Below are positions 33,833-45,076 of a stretch of 64,000 nucleotides of DNA, one piece after another. Origin of the DNA: Eustoma russellianum (lineage: Eukaryota > Streptophyta > Magnoliopsida > Gentianales > Gentianaceae); NCBI GenBank assembly GCA_036186865.1, contig AP025053.1:10054950-10118949 (forward strand). Direction: 5' to 3'. The position numbers were made by a program, and so were the translations under genes. The first letter of the stretch is position 1. Each line of letters starts with the position of its first letter. The notes under the pieces are model-generated. The model saw nothing but the letters and a program-made list of their open reading frames with translations, was not told the origin of the DNA and did no database searches.

Positions 33833-34328
33833 TGTTAAAATTTGTCAAAAACAACACAAGCAATCGAAACTATAGGAATCCAATCAAAGAAGGAAGAAAA
33901 ATGGAGAGAGAATCAGCAACGGAAAGGGGGAGAAAATTCCTGATTGAAAATAACCGTCTCAGTCGGGTATAACAGAAACCCCGCTTTATACAACTGCAGC
34001 AACAGAATTTTAAATGTGAAATTACAATACTACCCCTTATTCTAATAACGGCAGAACTTATTAGTCCCTTTTTACCCATGTTCAAAACTCCCGCGCTGCG
34101 TCTCTTTCTTCAACCTTCATCTTCTTTCTCACCTCAACAACCACACTCCCAGCATCTCCAACCAGCCAACTTCTTTGCCCCGCTGTCCAATCAACTACTT
34201 CGTCAATTGCAACACTTGTCAACTACACACAAAATATCCCAAGCTATTTCTCATGAATTGTGCCAAGTTGCTTCTTCTCTTTGCTTGCATCCGTAGCATC
34301 TTCATATTGACGAATACATTCTTCAACA
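33833..34328 (-). repeat. Probable 3' LTR of element B
   Basis: The inner end is clear: CATTCTTCAACA followed by a polypyrimidine run (minus strand AAGGGGGTGTTGAAG). The outer end, TGTTAAAATTTGTC at 33833, is a guess from the TG rule, since no second LTR is in the window to compare. Confidence 0.65.
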
Positions 34329-34755
34329 CCCCCTTCAATCCTGACTGAGCAAATAGATTACAGACTCCCAAAGCCTCAGTCAGGATGCTTAATCTATGTG
34401 AATCCAGTGCCTTAGTGAAAGTGTCAGCCAGCTACAGACGTGTGCTAATATGTATAGGCCTGATGATCCCTTCCTTTTACTTATCCCTCACAATTTGGCA
34501 ATCAATATGTATATGTTTTGTTCTCTCATGAAACACTGGATTTTCCACTATGAAGATGGCACTTCTGTTGTCACAGAACACATCAACTGGTTCATTTTGT
34601 TCAAACTTCAAGTCCTTAAGCAAATAGAGTATACATTGCACCTCACAAGTTGTAAAGGCAAGAGCTCTATAATCAGCCTTAGAAGAATATCTTGAAACTG
34701 CGGTTTGCTTCTTAGCTTTTCAGGAAATCAAAGAATCTCCAATCAACACACAATA
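34329..34755 (-). pseudogene. Polypurine tract and RNase H of element B
   Basis: The minus strand of 34329-34345 is TTGAAGGGGG, the polypurine tract. Upstream the reading ADYRALAFTTCEVQCILYLLKDL, CDNRSAIFIVENPVFHERTKHIHIDCQ and ADTFTKALDS gives copia RNase H with the catalytic Asp region CDN. A stop and frame change lie near 34480. Confidence 0.8.
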
Positions 34756-35719
34756 TCATGTGACTGGTTTTCTGCTTTCAAAACATCCTCCCCAATCCGA
34801 ATCTGAAAAATCTTTGATCCTCAAATCACCTGTACTGGGATAAAATAGTCCTTGTCCTTGTGTGTTTTTCAAATACCTCAACACCCTCTGGGCTGCCTTA
34901 AGGTGTGAGCTAGTAGGGACATCCAAAAATTGACTGAGCTGTTGCACAGCATAAGTGATATCTGGTCTGGTAATAGTCAAGTACAACAATTTTCCAATCA
35001 TCCTTCTATAGCCAGACACGTCTTCTATCAGCTCTGAGTCATTGTGAGCCAGTTTCAAGTTCTGTTCTATAGGACTCTTGGCAGGCTTAGAGGCCACCTA
35101 GGTCTTTGATGTGAAATACCTGATGTAAGGAATTCTTCAAGGTTTGAATTTCAGATAAGGAATTATTAGCTACTAAGATATCATCCACATAGACTAGAAG
35201 AACAAGAATGGTGTCTGAAGTCTCTCTAGTGAACATAGTGTAATCATGCCTGGACTGTTGATACCCGTTGGATAAAAGAAAGTGAGTGAGTTTTTCATTC
35301 CATTGCCTACTAGCTTGCTTCAAACCATACAAGGGTTTAGTGAGCTTACACACAGTACCAGGAGTAAGAGAATGTACACCTTCAGGCAGAGTCATGTAAA
35401 TTTCTTGATGTAAATCCCCATGAAGAAAGGCATTGTTGACATCAAATTGATGGAGATGCCAGTTTTTAAGAGATGCCATTGCAATTAAGATCCTAATTGT
35501 GGTCATTTTTGCAACTGGAGAGAATGTGTCACCATAATCAACTCCAGCCTGCTGAGTGTATCCCTTTGCAACCAATCTTGCTTTATAGCGTTCAATGCTC
35601 CCATCATCTTGCCTCTTTGTCTTATACACCCATATGCATCCAATGGGCTTCTTACACTCAGGTATCTGGAATAGGTGCCAAGTATTATTGGCTTCCAGAG
35701 CTTCCAGTTTAGCCTGCAT
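34756..35719 (-). pseudogene. Reverse transcriptase of element B, broken once
   Basis: The main piece, 35087-35719, runs NNTWHLFQIPECKKPIGCIWVYKTKRQDDGS, KARLVAKGYTQQAGVDYGDTFSPVAKM, HQFDVNNAFLHGDLHQEIYM, KPLYGLKQASRQWNEKL and LLVYVDDILVANN (YVDD intact). The C-terminal part, 34756-35097, is in another frame (SGYRRMIGKLLYLTITRPDITYAVQQLSQFL, DSDWGGC). One frameshift near 35095 joins them, so the RT is otherwise well kept. Confidence 0.88.
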
Positions 35720-36284
35720 AGCTTGTTGCCAGTGAGTTGACTATGCTGCCTGGTGATAACTTGTAGGTTCTTGCTGCAGACTAATGTTAAGCACATAATT
35801 TTTGTGATTTGGTGTCAACTGGTGCATGGAGTAATTTGAATGGAGAGTATACTTAGGAGTAGATGCTGTGAGATAGTTGCAATGATAGTCATGTAAATGT
35901 ACAGGTGGCTTTCTTTGTCTAACTGGTCTTGAAGAAGTTTCAGGTTCTGTGAAATGAGGAATGTTAGGATCATATATTGATAGTTGATCATCTGGATTAA
36001 TGATAATATGAATGTCTAAGGTGAAGGCAGGATTGGTTGGTGAAATATTACTGGGAGAAGATGGTGAAGATGTAGAAGGTGACGACTGAGTAGGAGAATT
36101 AGGTGAAGAACAATCAAGGGAAGTTGGATGCGTGGTAGTATGTGTAGATAGACTGCATGACGGAGGGAATGGACAATCAGCTAAAGGATTTTGAGAATTT
36201 AGTTGTGTGTGAGTAGGGGGATCAGTGTGTACGGTGTTTTGGTTGGTGTCAAAAAGAAATTGATGTTCATTGAACTGAACATTG
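35720..36284 (-). pseudogene. Integrase-RT linker of element B
   Basis: This is low-complexity, Ser/Pro/Thr-type coding remnant with stops between integrase and RT. It reaches the S1 insertion point at 36284. Confidence 0.6.
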
Positions 36285-39200
36285 TAGAGAAAAAGGGGTT
36301 TGAGTGATTTTCAAATACATGATTTAAATGTGAACAAAAACGAGCATAAGATAAATGTGCATGATATTGCTTATTACTTGCCTTATATAGTTCATATATT
36401 ATGTTGCCGTACTAACGAGCCATGAAGCTACAAAGCTTACATCAAATGGCAAACATTTTTTTGTGTTTATACTATTTTCAGGTGCCACCATTAATGAACT
36501 AAACTAGTTCATTAAGTGAAGTACTTAGTTAATTAAACTAAGTAGTTCATTAAAGGAAGCTACATTTGGAAAAGGCACAAAGGCAACAAGGCTAAGAAAG
36601 GAAAGTCTCCTCCTCCTCATTTATCACTCATATACACGCCTACATACATATATAAATATATATTTTCAGATTTTTTGAAAAAGGCACATACACACTTATT
36701 CCAACGTGCTACCGACACGTTATATATTTTACGTACGTACGTTAACGTCACACCATCATAATTAACTCATATTTATGAGCATATTCAGGTCTTATATCAC
36801 ATGATATAAGTCATGGTGATGACAAATTAAATACTACACGTTAAAAGGTTCTAAACCGAAAATTGTCGTATCGGGCGAATACCGAAACTTCGCCAATGTG
36901 TCATGTACTTGCCATAAATAGATGGCCAGCCCCTACACCTCAACAATCATTATAAATTCCGTGCCTAGGGTGATATTTTCAGCCAAAAATTCATTCCATG
37001 TAGGCACACACAAATCACCCCACATTAAGGCCAAAATGTGAAGATTCCAATTTTAATTTTGTCACATGTAAATGGCACCACTTTAGACCAGCCAAGTGCT
37101 GAGATTTAAAATATATATTATATATATTATGTGTAACATAATATATATAACATGTGCAAAAAGTCGGAATTTAATTAGAGAACAATCGGGTAATCGATAA
37201 ATATCGAAAATTCGGTTTTCTACGTACTCAACACATGGAACATTTTTGGCACATCATATGACACGTATCTAGACACTTTTTTACATATGTCATACATCTT
37301 AAAGTGTTCTAGAAAATTAAATTAAGGGCTGATTGGAATATAACATGTGTGTATTATTAAATGTGCACTATTTTACAAAGTTAGCAAAAATAAAATTCAG
37401 CACATGCATATACACTTGTACACGCCACCTACAGCTGAGATGGAGCATATGTGGAGCCTTGTTGGCATATTGATTGGTCAAGAATCAATCATACAAAGTT
37501 GGTGACTTAAAGAAAGAAGCTACAAAAGGTAACAATTCAAATTTTGTCACAATTGTGACACATGCTGAAAATTCAGCATGTGTACAAAATAGCTGGCCGA
37601 TTTCTATGACATTATGAGACATATTTTACTTCTTGATTAAGGTGGATTGATTGGAAGATGATTTGGAAGTATTTTGAATAACTTATGGAATTAAAATTGT
37701 GATATTCTTGAATATCACACATGCTGAAAATTTCAGCATGTGTACAATATGTCTTGGCCGAATGGATGGTAATAAGGGTGTCCAAATTCATTCCCAATTT
37801 AATAAGGCTATTTTCCATCAATTGATGATTTATTTTAAAAAGAAAAATCAAGAGAAATGGAAATATTTTGAATTGAAGAGCCATGTATCACATGCTGAAA
37901 TTTCAGCATGCTAAAACCCCATAATGGCCGATTTTTAACCTTGTGTGGGAAGAATTTTGTCTTGCTTAATTTATATGACAATCTTGTGGATTATGGCAAT
38001 TATTCTATGTTGATTTTTGGCACATGTTTTGAGTGAAATATTCAGATTTTCCAAGTCATCAAATGATGACAACGTTCAACCTATCATGAAGTGCCAAGTA
38101 AGCAAAGCTTAAATGATCATCCAATGAGAAGATGCCAAGTAAGCAAGACCATGTCACAATGATGTCTTACATTCTCCCAAGGACTTAGAATACAATTTTC
38201 AAGAGGGAATGACACCTAGGGGGGACGGCTGCAAGCATTAAAAGGAAAGAAGATGAGCAAAAACAAGACAAGAACAAGTGTTGCAAATTGAAAGATCAAA
38301 AGTGTTCTAGCCTTCTTCTTCTACACTCTCTTTCTTTCTTCTTCTTGAACGCCTATTGTATTTATATTCTTATCCTTGAATAGGCTTGTAATATACCACC
38401 ACATACTCTTTATCTTTGTAAAAGATTGATCAAGGTGTGATCAATCTTCAATCTTGCAAGGTGGTGTGCGTGCGCAATTGTATTTATCATACAAGGTTTG
38501 TAAAGGGTTGGAGTTGGTGTGTAACTCCATCAACCCTGTGGTAAGGTATTTTTGAGTTGTGTGACTAGTGTGAACCAAGGAAGGTGTTCCTTGAAGACTG
38601 GAGTAGGTTGTTTATAATCGAACCAGTATAAAATTCTCGGTGCCATTTACTTTCAGCATTTGTATTCTGTTTCTGCACAGTTTACTCTTTTTGTTTACGT
38701 TTGTAAAAATAGTAAACGACTTTCAAAAATTACAAAAATTTCCAGAAACAAAGGCACACGTCTTAGGGTTAATTTGGCACAAGTTTCAACCCTTTTGGAT
38801 AAGTATAAGTCATTCAAACATCTAAAGTTCTGAGACTAGTACAGTCTGATTTTCAGGCTTGCAAAGGTTTAGACTTTGAGTGTATTTGACTAACTTCCCG
38901 AAAGAATTTTTCAAAACTGTTTCAACCCATTCAAATAAAACATATAAGGGGTTAGTGGTCAAAGTTTCAGAGCAATTGGAGTTAAGAAAAAATAGGAATA
39001 AATTTTTCAAAACAGTCTACCGTTTCTGGCAGATTCGCGCAATCTGACCACCAATGATTTTTGAAGGGGTTAGAGGTTGAATTTAAATATGAAATTTTTA
39101 AGAGACACTCATAACATCTGAGGCTAAGTTCTCTCAAAATTGCAGAATTTTTGAAGACCTGCAACCTAGTTTTAAAAACATTTTAAAATGGTCCTGAAAA

Positions 39201-39310
39201 CAGAAACTGTTTTCAGAAGTTGGGTTTTTGGTTCAAACTAATTTTAAAAACCACATTTTCCGCATCCACTATTTAACCCCCCCTTCTAGTGGTGCCTTGC
39301 AGATCCTAAA
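36285..39310 (+). repeat. Solo LTR S1 (element F family)
   Basis: It starts TGTAGAGAAAAAGGGG and ends AGATCCTAAA (CCTACA in F, one base changed), 3026 bases, without internal sequence. The flanks AACAT (36280-36284) and AATAT (39311-39315) are a target duplication with one mismatch. It splits element B between linker and integrase, which match across the break. It keeps the palindrome array at 37558-37583, 37717-37743 and 37891-37910, each followed by TGGCCGA. Solo LTRs arise by recombination between the two LTRs of a full element. Confidence 0.92.
37558..37910. repeat. Triple palindrome array in S1
   Basis: The three palindromes are at 37558-37583, 37717-37743 and 37891-37910; the last is a perfect 20-mer CATGCTGAAATTTCAGCATG. 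Order and spacing match the array of element F, though surrounding sequence has diverged. Confidence 0.9.
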
Positions 39311-39540
39311 AATATCTCTGGACAAAAAATTTTCTTTAGTTTCAAGGTTTTGCTGAATGTAACCTTTAGAAGTGGAAGGGATACCAAGGAACAGACACCT
39401 AATGGCCCTAGGAGTAGATTTGTGGTTCCCTGGCACTTGATTGTATGCATATCCCAAGCAAGAAAATACTCTAAGATGTTGATAAACAGGTTTACTTTGG
39501 TATAGTAACGCAAAAGGAGTTTTATGATGGAGAATAAGAT
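39311..39540 (-). pseudogene. Integrase C-terminal fragment of element B
   Basis: The minus strand gives GYAYNQVPGNHKSTPRAIRCLFLGIPSTSKGY, the copia block after the integrase core (R.RCIFLGY..KGY type). Its downstream partner is the linker at 36284. It ends abruptly at 39540. Confidence 0.8.
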
Positions 39541-40039
39541 AGTTCTGAGACTAGTGCAATTTGATTTTCAGACTTGCTTTGATTTTCAGACTTGTAAAGT
39601 TGAGAACTTGAACGTATTTGACATACTTCCCAAAGGAAATTTTCAAAACTGTTTAAACACAATTAAATACATATAGCAAGGGGTTTGTCATTAACTTTTC
39701 TGACCATTTGGAGCCACGGATTAATCGGAATAAAATTTTCAAATTAGACTACTGTTTTTGACAGATTTGTGCAATCTGACCACAAACGATTTTTCAAAGG
39801 GTTAAAGGTTGAATTTCGATTTGAAATATTTAGGCGATACTCAGAACATCTGAGACTACAATCTCTTCAAATTTAAGAATTTTTGAAGGCTTGTAACCTA
39901 GTTTTGCAAACGTTGCAAAACAGGACTTGAAAACAGAAACTGTTTTGAGAAGTTGGGTTTTAGATCAAATCATTTTAAAAATCAAATTTTCCGCACCCAC
40001 TATTCAACCCCCCTTCTAGTGGTGCCTTGTAGGTCCTAC
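39541..40039 (+). repeat. 3'-terminal fragment of an F-family LTR
   Basis: From AGTTCTGAGACTAGTGC to GGTCCTACA this matches the last 480-500 bases of the F/S1 LTR (38827-39310). It contains a private tandem duplication of about 24 bases (TTGATTTTCAGACTTG twice, near 39556-39595). Its 5' part is missing, so it is a broken second LTR, not a target of its own duplication. Confidence 0.88.
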
Positions 40040-41514
40040 ACAGGGCAGTAGGCCAACCCATTAACCGAAATTATTTAAAAAAAGAAATTCTTAAAATTAA
40101 TTTCTTAAAATAAGTAAATAGCAAATAAGTAATTAAAATTAGTTTAAAATTCCAGAAAAATATAAATTCCAGAAAATTAATAATTAATTCCAGATAATAT
40201 AAAGTGGTGAAAATAAAGTATTTTCATTATATTTCTAAATTTATAATCAACTTAACTAAATATAATAAATGGTAAATAAAAAGAAAAAAATTAGGGAAAA
40301 ATAGTATAAAGTATGGGAAAATTAATAGAAACTAGAAAAAATATAAGTGATGGCTAATAATATTTTCATATATTCTCAATAATTAAAGTATAGAAATTGG
40401 ATTAGAAATAAATTTAAAAAATGGAAAATAATTCTTGGAAAATGTGAAAAATATCGGGAAAAATAAAGAAAAATATTAAAATAATGCAAAAAAAATTTAG
40501 ACAAGCTAAGGAAAAATATAGATAGTGATAAATAACAGCTTTCCATCATTCGGATAATTTTTGAAACCAAATATTGAGTGTCAGAGATGGTGAGGATGTG
40601 CGGAAGGGCCCGAGGTGACTTTGTTATTGCATTCATAGCACGTGCAATGCATTTGGAGTGGGCTGAGATGTACGAGTCTAGACACTCGAGTGGAGTGGGT
40701 TGAGGTATACGAGCCACGAGCACTCGATTGTGGTGGATCGTGGTGTACGGGCCACGGGCATCGTTCGGGTGGATTGTAATGCACGGGCTACAGGCATCCA
40801 GTGGGTCTGGGATCATGCATTGCATATAGGTATAGGGTCATATTACGTGATATGATCCTTATTGCATGTGACACGTAAAAGTAGTGTCATGCATCATGAA
40901 GTTGCGCATTATTATGTGGAGTGACTTATTTTACGCAGTTATTTACTTTGTGGTTCTGTGCTGTTACTTGGATTATATGGATACGTGAGATATTTATTGG
41001 TTATTGTATACTGACATTGCGATCAGATCAGGTAAAGGTTTGTGTTATTTGCCTTATGTACTTATGTGTTTTGTAAGTATGGTTCCTTTATTAGGAAAGA
41101 CGGGTAACGTACAAGTGATTTTCCCAAATCACTCACCCCTTCTACCAATCCCTCCACAGGTGAGCCAGATTTTGACTACAATTTCGTAGAGGACGAGTCA
41201 GAAGATGTTAACTGGGGAGAGTGAAGTTTTGCGAGACATTTAGGGATATTTGATGGGTTACCAGATTTATTTCTTTTATGTCAGACTTTTAGATTTTATT
41301 TGACGTATCGGGTTTCATCAGTCCTAAACATTGCAATTATTTCTGTATTGTGATTATTTATAAATTGAAATTGAATTTTTAATTATCGTTTCCACAAAAA
41401 ATTTCTACGTTATTTCTGACATGTAAGAGTTTAAACGACGCCCTGTAGTTCTCGTAGTAGACTACGGCAGGTGCACTGTTCACGAAGTTAGGGCTCGGGA
41501 GCGGGGCGCTACAG
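40040..41514 (+). repeat. 3' part of a gypsy-type LTR (H)
   Basis: It ends TACGGCAGGTGCAC...CGGGGCGCTACA, the same terminus type as LTRs I and J. The first 500 bases are very AT-rich (TTAAAATT, CCAGAAAATTA). The middle (about 40595-40810) has GC-richer imperfect repeats of the type GTACGAGCCACGAGCACTCG. The left end is not a normal TG start, so it appears truncated at the F-type fragment. No pol sequence is attached. Confidence 0.72.
41114..41224 (+). other. LTR module: hairpin, pyrimidine tract, AG, short acidic reading frame (LTR H)
   Basis: The hairpin arms are AGTGATTT (41114-41121) and AAATCACT (41126-41133). A pyrimidine tract ends in ACAG at 41159, then an open stretch gives EPDFDYNFVEDESEDVNWGE and stops at 41222-41224. 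It lies 290 bases before the LTR end. See the matching modules at 5305, 57744 and 62018. Confidence 0.55.
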
Positions 41515-41644
41515 ACGGAGAGAAGGTCACTGACGATGAAGGCGGTCAAACGGAGGAATCCTTTGCAATTCTGCGGAGAATACTTCAACAAAGATAACAG
41601 AGAAGAGAAACGGCTGTTTAAAGCTGTTAGAAATATGAAGGAAG
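41515..41644 (-). repeat. 3' LTR of element C, distal piece
   Basis: This is 130 bases between gypsy LTR H and element D. With 46884-47712 it makes about 0.95 kb of LTR. Its own terminus is not visible, so it is probably cut by LTR H. Confidence 0.6.
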
Positions 41645-41837
41645 TGTAAACGTGAATGAAATCTATTTTCATTGATTAACTTGTTTACAAAGTCTTTCTT
41701 ACAACACCGGTAGGCTATTAAGGAATACACATAAATACATGATTTGATTTGTTTTGGTCTATGATTTGATTTGATTTGGTCTATGATTTGATTTGATGAT
41801 CCACCTAACTATGGTAAGATTTTATTTCTTTCCATCA
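41645..41837 (-). repeat. 3' LTR of element D with polypurine tract
   Basis: TGTAAACGTGAATG...TTTCCATCA, followed by CCCCCCTCAAG (41840-41850), the complement of a polypurine tract. It contains three units of a TGATTTGATTTGGTCTA-type tandem repeat; the 5' LTR has two. Confidence 0.92.
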
Positions 41838-41944
41838 TTCCCCCCTCAAGTTGATCAGTGAGGTTTCCACTGTTCAACTTGTACAACGTCGCTTCGAACA
41901 CTTGACCACTAACCGATTTAGTGAGAATATCTGTCAGTTGGTCT

Positions 41945-42430
41945 TCAGACCGCACGAGGTACTTCAACTACCCCAGCATCAAGCCTCTCTTTATTAAAGT
42001 GTCTATCCACTTCTATATGCTTGGTTCTGTCATGCTGAACTTGATTTTCTGAAATCCTGGTTGCTACCTGATTATAACATTTTAACTGACCCGGTTGTCG
42101 TGCTGGAAAGCCCAACTCCGTCAGTAATTTATGGATCCACAAAACTTCTACAATTCCTTTGGAAATTCCTCTGAACTCTGCTTTTGCACTGGACAAGGCC
42201 ACTACCTTTTGCTTCTTGCTGCGCCAAGTAAAAAAATTGCCTCCCACCAGTGAGAAATACCTGGACATTGACCTTCTATCATTCAAATTTCCTGCCCAAT
42301 CTGCATCTATAAAAACTTCTATGCGTAGGTGTCCATGATCCTTATACCAGATCCCCTTTTCAAGAGTCCTTTTCAGATATTTCAAGATTCGCATTACCTC
42401 TGCCATGTGTTCTTCTTGTGGCTGGCGCAT
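41945..42430 (-). pseudogene. RNase H of element D
   Basis: The open piece of 161 residues reads HMAEVMRILKYLKRTLEKGIWY, FIDADWAGNLNDRRSMSRY, WRSKKQKVVALSSAKAEFRGISKGI and HDRTKHIEVDRHFNKERLD, the complete copia RNase H order. The catalytic D-A-D-W and A-E-F positions are present. It is separated from the RT by one stop near 42433. Confidence 0.88.
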
Positions 42431-42435
42431 AAAAA

Positions 42436-43420
42436 CTAACTTACTACCCCGACTGCATAGGCTATGTCTGGCCGTGCATGAGATAGATAGATCAGCTTCA
42501 CTACCAGCCTTTGATACTGTTCTTTGTCCACTGTAGGTTCTCCCTTGTTGATCTGAAGCCTTTGATTGATCGCAACAGGAGTTTCACTTGGCTTGCAGTT
42601 CAGCATTCCAATCTCGGTCAACAGATCCAGTGTGTACTTCTGCTGAGATATGAACAATCCTTTCTCTGTGCGAAGCACTTCTATTCCGAGGAAATATTTC
42701 AGCTCACCCAAGTCTTTCATTTCAAATTCAAAAAACAAACTATTTTTAAGTCGATTCTTCTCTTCTATGTCATTACCTGTAAGGACCATATCATCAACAT
42801 AGATTATGAGACATGTAATTAATTCACCTTTTTGTTTTAGGAACAACATGCGGTCTGCATTACTTTGCTTATAACTATTATGTTTCATGACAAGGGTGAA
42901 TCTTCCGAACCGAGCCCTTGGTGACTGTTTTAACCTGTATACTGCCCGCTTGAGCTTGCACACCTCATTTTTTCCAAAGTTATGTGCAAAGCTAGGTGAT
43001 ACCTCCATGAAAGCCTCTTCATTTAGTTCACTTTGTAGGAATGCATTCTTAACATCAAACTGGTGTAATGGCTGCTCTTTATTGACTGCAAGGGAAAACA
43101 AAGCCTCTGATAGTGTCAATCTTGGCAACCTGAGAGAAGATTTATTAGTAGTCGATTCCATATGTTTTTGTATACCCATTTTCTACTAATATGGTCTTAT
43201 ACCGCTCAATAGTCTCATTTGCTTTATATTTTACCATAAACACGCATCGGCATCCAACAGGCCGCTTTCCTCTAGGTAGTTCACATTTCTCTCACGTGTT
43301 GTTTTTCTAGAGCGCCTTCATTTTGACCTCCATCGCCTCTTTCCACTCCCTTCGTTGAAGTGCTTCACTTACATTTCACGGAGGCTTTTCAGTACAGAGT
43401 GACATGAACAGGGCCATTCC
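42436..43420 (-). pseudogene. Reverse transcriptase of element D
   Basis: The open piece 42436-43179 has QFDVKNAFLQSELNEEAFMEV, CKLKRAVYRLKQSPRARFGRF, CLIIYVDDMVLTGND (YVDD intact) and DLGELKYFLGIEVLRTEKG. The beginning of the RT (KRPVGCRCVFMVKYKANET) is at 43180-43400 in another frame. It is typical copia RT with light damage. Confidence 0.87.
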
Positions 43421-44059
43421 TTCATTAGTTACATCCACACTTACCAGATGCTTAGCACCTCATGTCCTCCGTTCTGGTGAATATCGTTGGGGCACAATAC
43501 CTCGATTTTTCCTTGGAGGGAGAGTATGTACATGCGGCTCAGTTATAGGGTGTTTGGGTAGGTCAACAGATGGGGTGGATAATATATCTGGAGTGGTAAC
43601 TAGGTCAGATTCACTTACCTCGTGAGGAACATCCATAGACAGAGACTCATTGGATGATGGTACTTAAGTTTCGGGCTCAGCTACCTCAGACTGGGCATGC
43701 TCGGTGGCGCCACTTTCTTGTCCTTGTTGGTCGGCCTTGGACAACCTGGAGTTGTGTAACCAGTCAAGAGGCTCACTCTGATGTCCCCCCTGAGTCTCAG
43801 TACCAGTAGAAAAATAATACTCGGTTTCAATAAAGACACAACCAAGGGTAATAGTGATCTGACGAGTAAGAGGATTGTAACAACGGTAGACTTTTTGATG
43901 TGTGGCATACCCGACGAAGACACACTTGATGGCACAGGGGTCGAATTTAATACGCTCGTGTTTGAGAATATGAGTATAGACAGTACATCCGAAAATTTTA
44001 GGAGGTAAAGTCAGGACAGATGGAACACTGGCCTATGTGGCTAATGTCTGTGTCGGAGT
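43421..44059 (-). pseudogene. Integrase-RT linker of element D
   Basis: This is the variable linker with remnants such as TIILGCVFIETEYYFSTGT around 43800-43860 (the FVGY-type block after the integrase). It has stops and carries no other recognised domain. Confidence 0.6.
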
Positions 44060-44590
44060 CTATTGGTTTAGAGAGCGTGTTGGAATTCTGTTTATAAGAT
44101 AGGCAGACGTCGTAATCGCTTCTGGCCAAAAATATTTTGGAACATGGACTTCAATCATCATTGCCCGTGCCATTTCTAGTAACAGGCGATTTTTTCTTTC
44201 GGCTACTCCATTTTGTTGTGGAGTATTTGAACAAGTCGTTTGATGAATAATTCCATGCTCTTGGATGAATGTTTGTAAGTGGTGGGACATGTATTCACCC
44301 CCATTATCGGAATGCAATATCTGAATTTTTTTTGTGAAACTGAGTCTCGATTATATGGAAGAAGTTTATGAATTTGGTCGAGACTTCTGATTTATGATAC
44401 AGGAAAAATATAGTCATGTTATTCAGGAATAATCATCAACAAACATCACAAAGTATCGGAAGCCATGTGGAGTAGGGGATGGTGCGGGTCCCCACATATC
44501 AGAATGAATTAAGGAAAAACAATTATCAACTCGAGTGTTATTAGGGCGAAACGTGCCCTTATGATGTTTAGCAAGAACACAAGTATCACA
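44060..44590 (-). pseudogene. Integrase of element D, broken
   Basis: The minus strand at 44060-44317 reads MHSDNGGEYMSHHLQTFIQEHGIIHQTTCSNTPQQNGVAERKNRLLLEMARAMM, with the second Asp and the Glu of the DDE triad. The first part of the core lies at 44320-44590 with frame breaks (RVWGPAPSPTPHGF-like). Confidence 0.82.
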
Positions 44591-44596
44591 TATCGT

Positions 44597-45076
44597 TCAT
44601 TTATTGGATTGTGTAAACAATAAGGGAAATAAAGTACAGAGATACCCAAAGGAAGGGTGACCCAGTCGACTGTGCCACAACCATAGCTGTCTGTCAGCCG
44701 TCCAGTGGGCAAGCATGGTCCGACCCTGTTGAGCAACCTCCTCCATGTAGTATGGGTCGTCACGCTCAGTGCCACGCTCAATGATCTCCCTCGTATGAAT
44801 ATCCTGCAAGAGACAGAAATCAGGGTATATCGGGGCTACACAATTCAATTGCTTGGTGATGTGACTGAGGGATAATAATATAGACGACAGGCCAGGGATA
44901 TAAAGACAATTACAGAGGTGTATGGTTGGAGAAATTTTAACAGTGCCACTGCCCCACACTGGGATCAATTCTCTGCTTGCGGTTTCGATGTGAGTTTTGT
45001 GGGCTTCGGTTGTATTGAAATGGGAGAAATCATGCGGGTCAAATGTCATGGTGTCAATGGCTCCGCAGTCTAGGAT
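44597..45076 (-). pseudogene. Protease/GAG-pre-integrase of element D
   Basis: The piece 44597-45049 reads MTFDPHDFSHFNTTEA, IPGLSSILLSLSHITKQLNCVAPIYPDFCLLQDIHTREIIERG and WLWHSRLGHPSFGYLCTLFP. These are the copia stretch after the protease active site and the GAG-pre-integrase motif. The active site itself (ILDCGA) is just upstream, near 45060-45075, where a stop follows. Confidence 0.8.

Larger units (their letters stand above)
33833..39540 (-). mobile_element. Ty1/copia retrotransposon B, truncated and split by solo LTR S1
   Basis: It shows the 3' LTR (33833-34328), polypurine tract, RNase H, RT and linker on the minus strand up to 36284, then integrase C-terminal sequence at 39311-39540 after solo LTR S1. 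Its RT resembles that of element A (YLTITRPDITYAVQQLSQFLD). Gag, protease, most of the integrase and the 5' LTR are missing: the right end stops abruptly at 39540 against an LTR fragment. Confidence 0.85.

Noticed and set aside
36285..39310. S1 considered as the 5' LTR of a full element ending at 40039
   Set aside because: The sequence between 39311 and 39540 is integrase of element B on the opposite strand, and there is no primer site after 39310.
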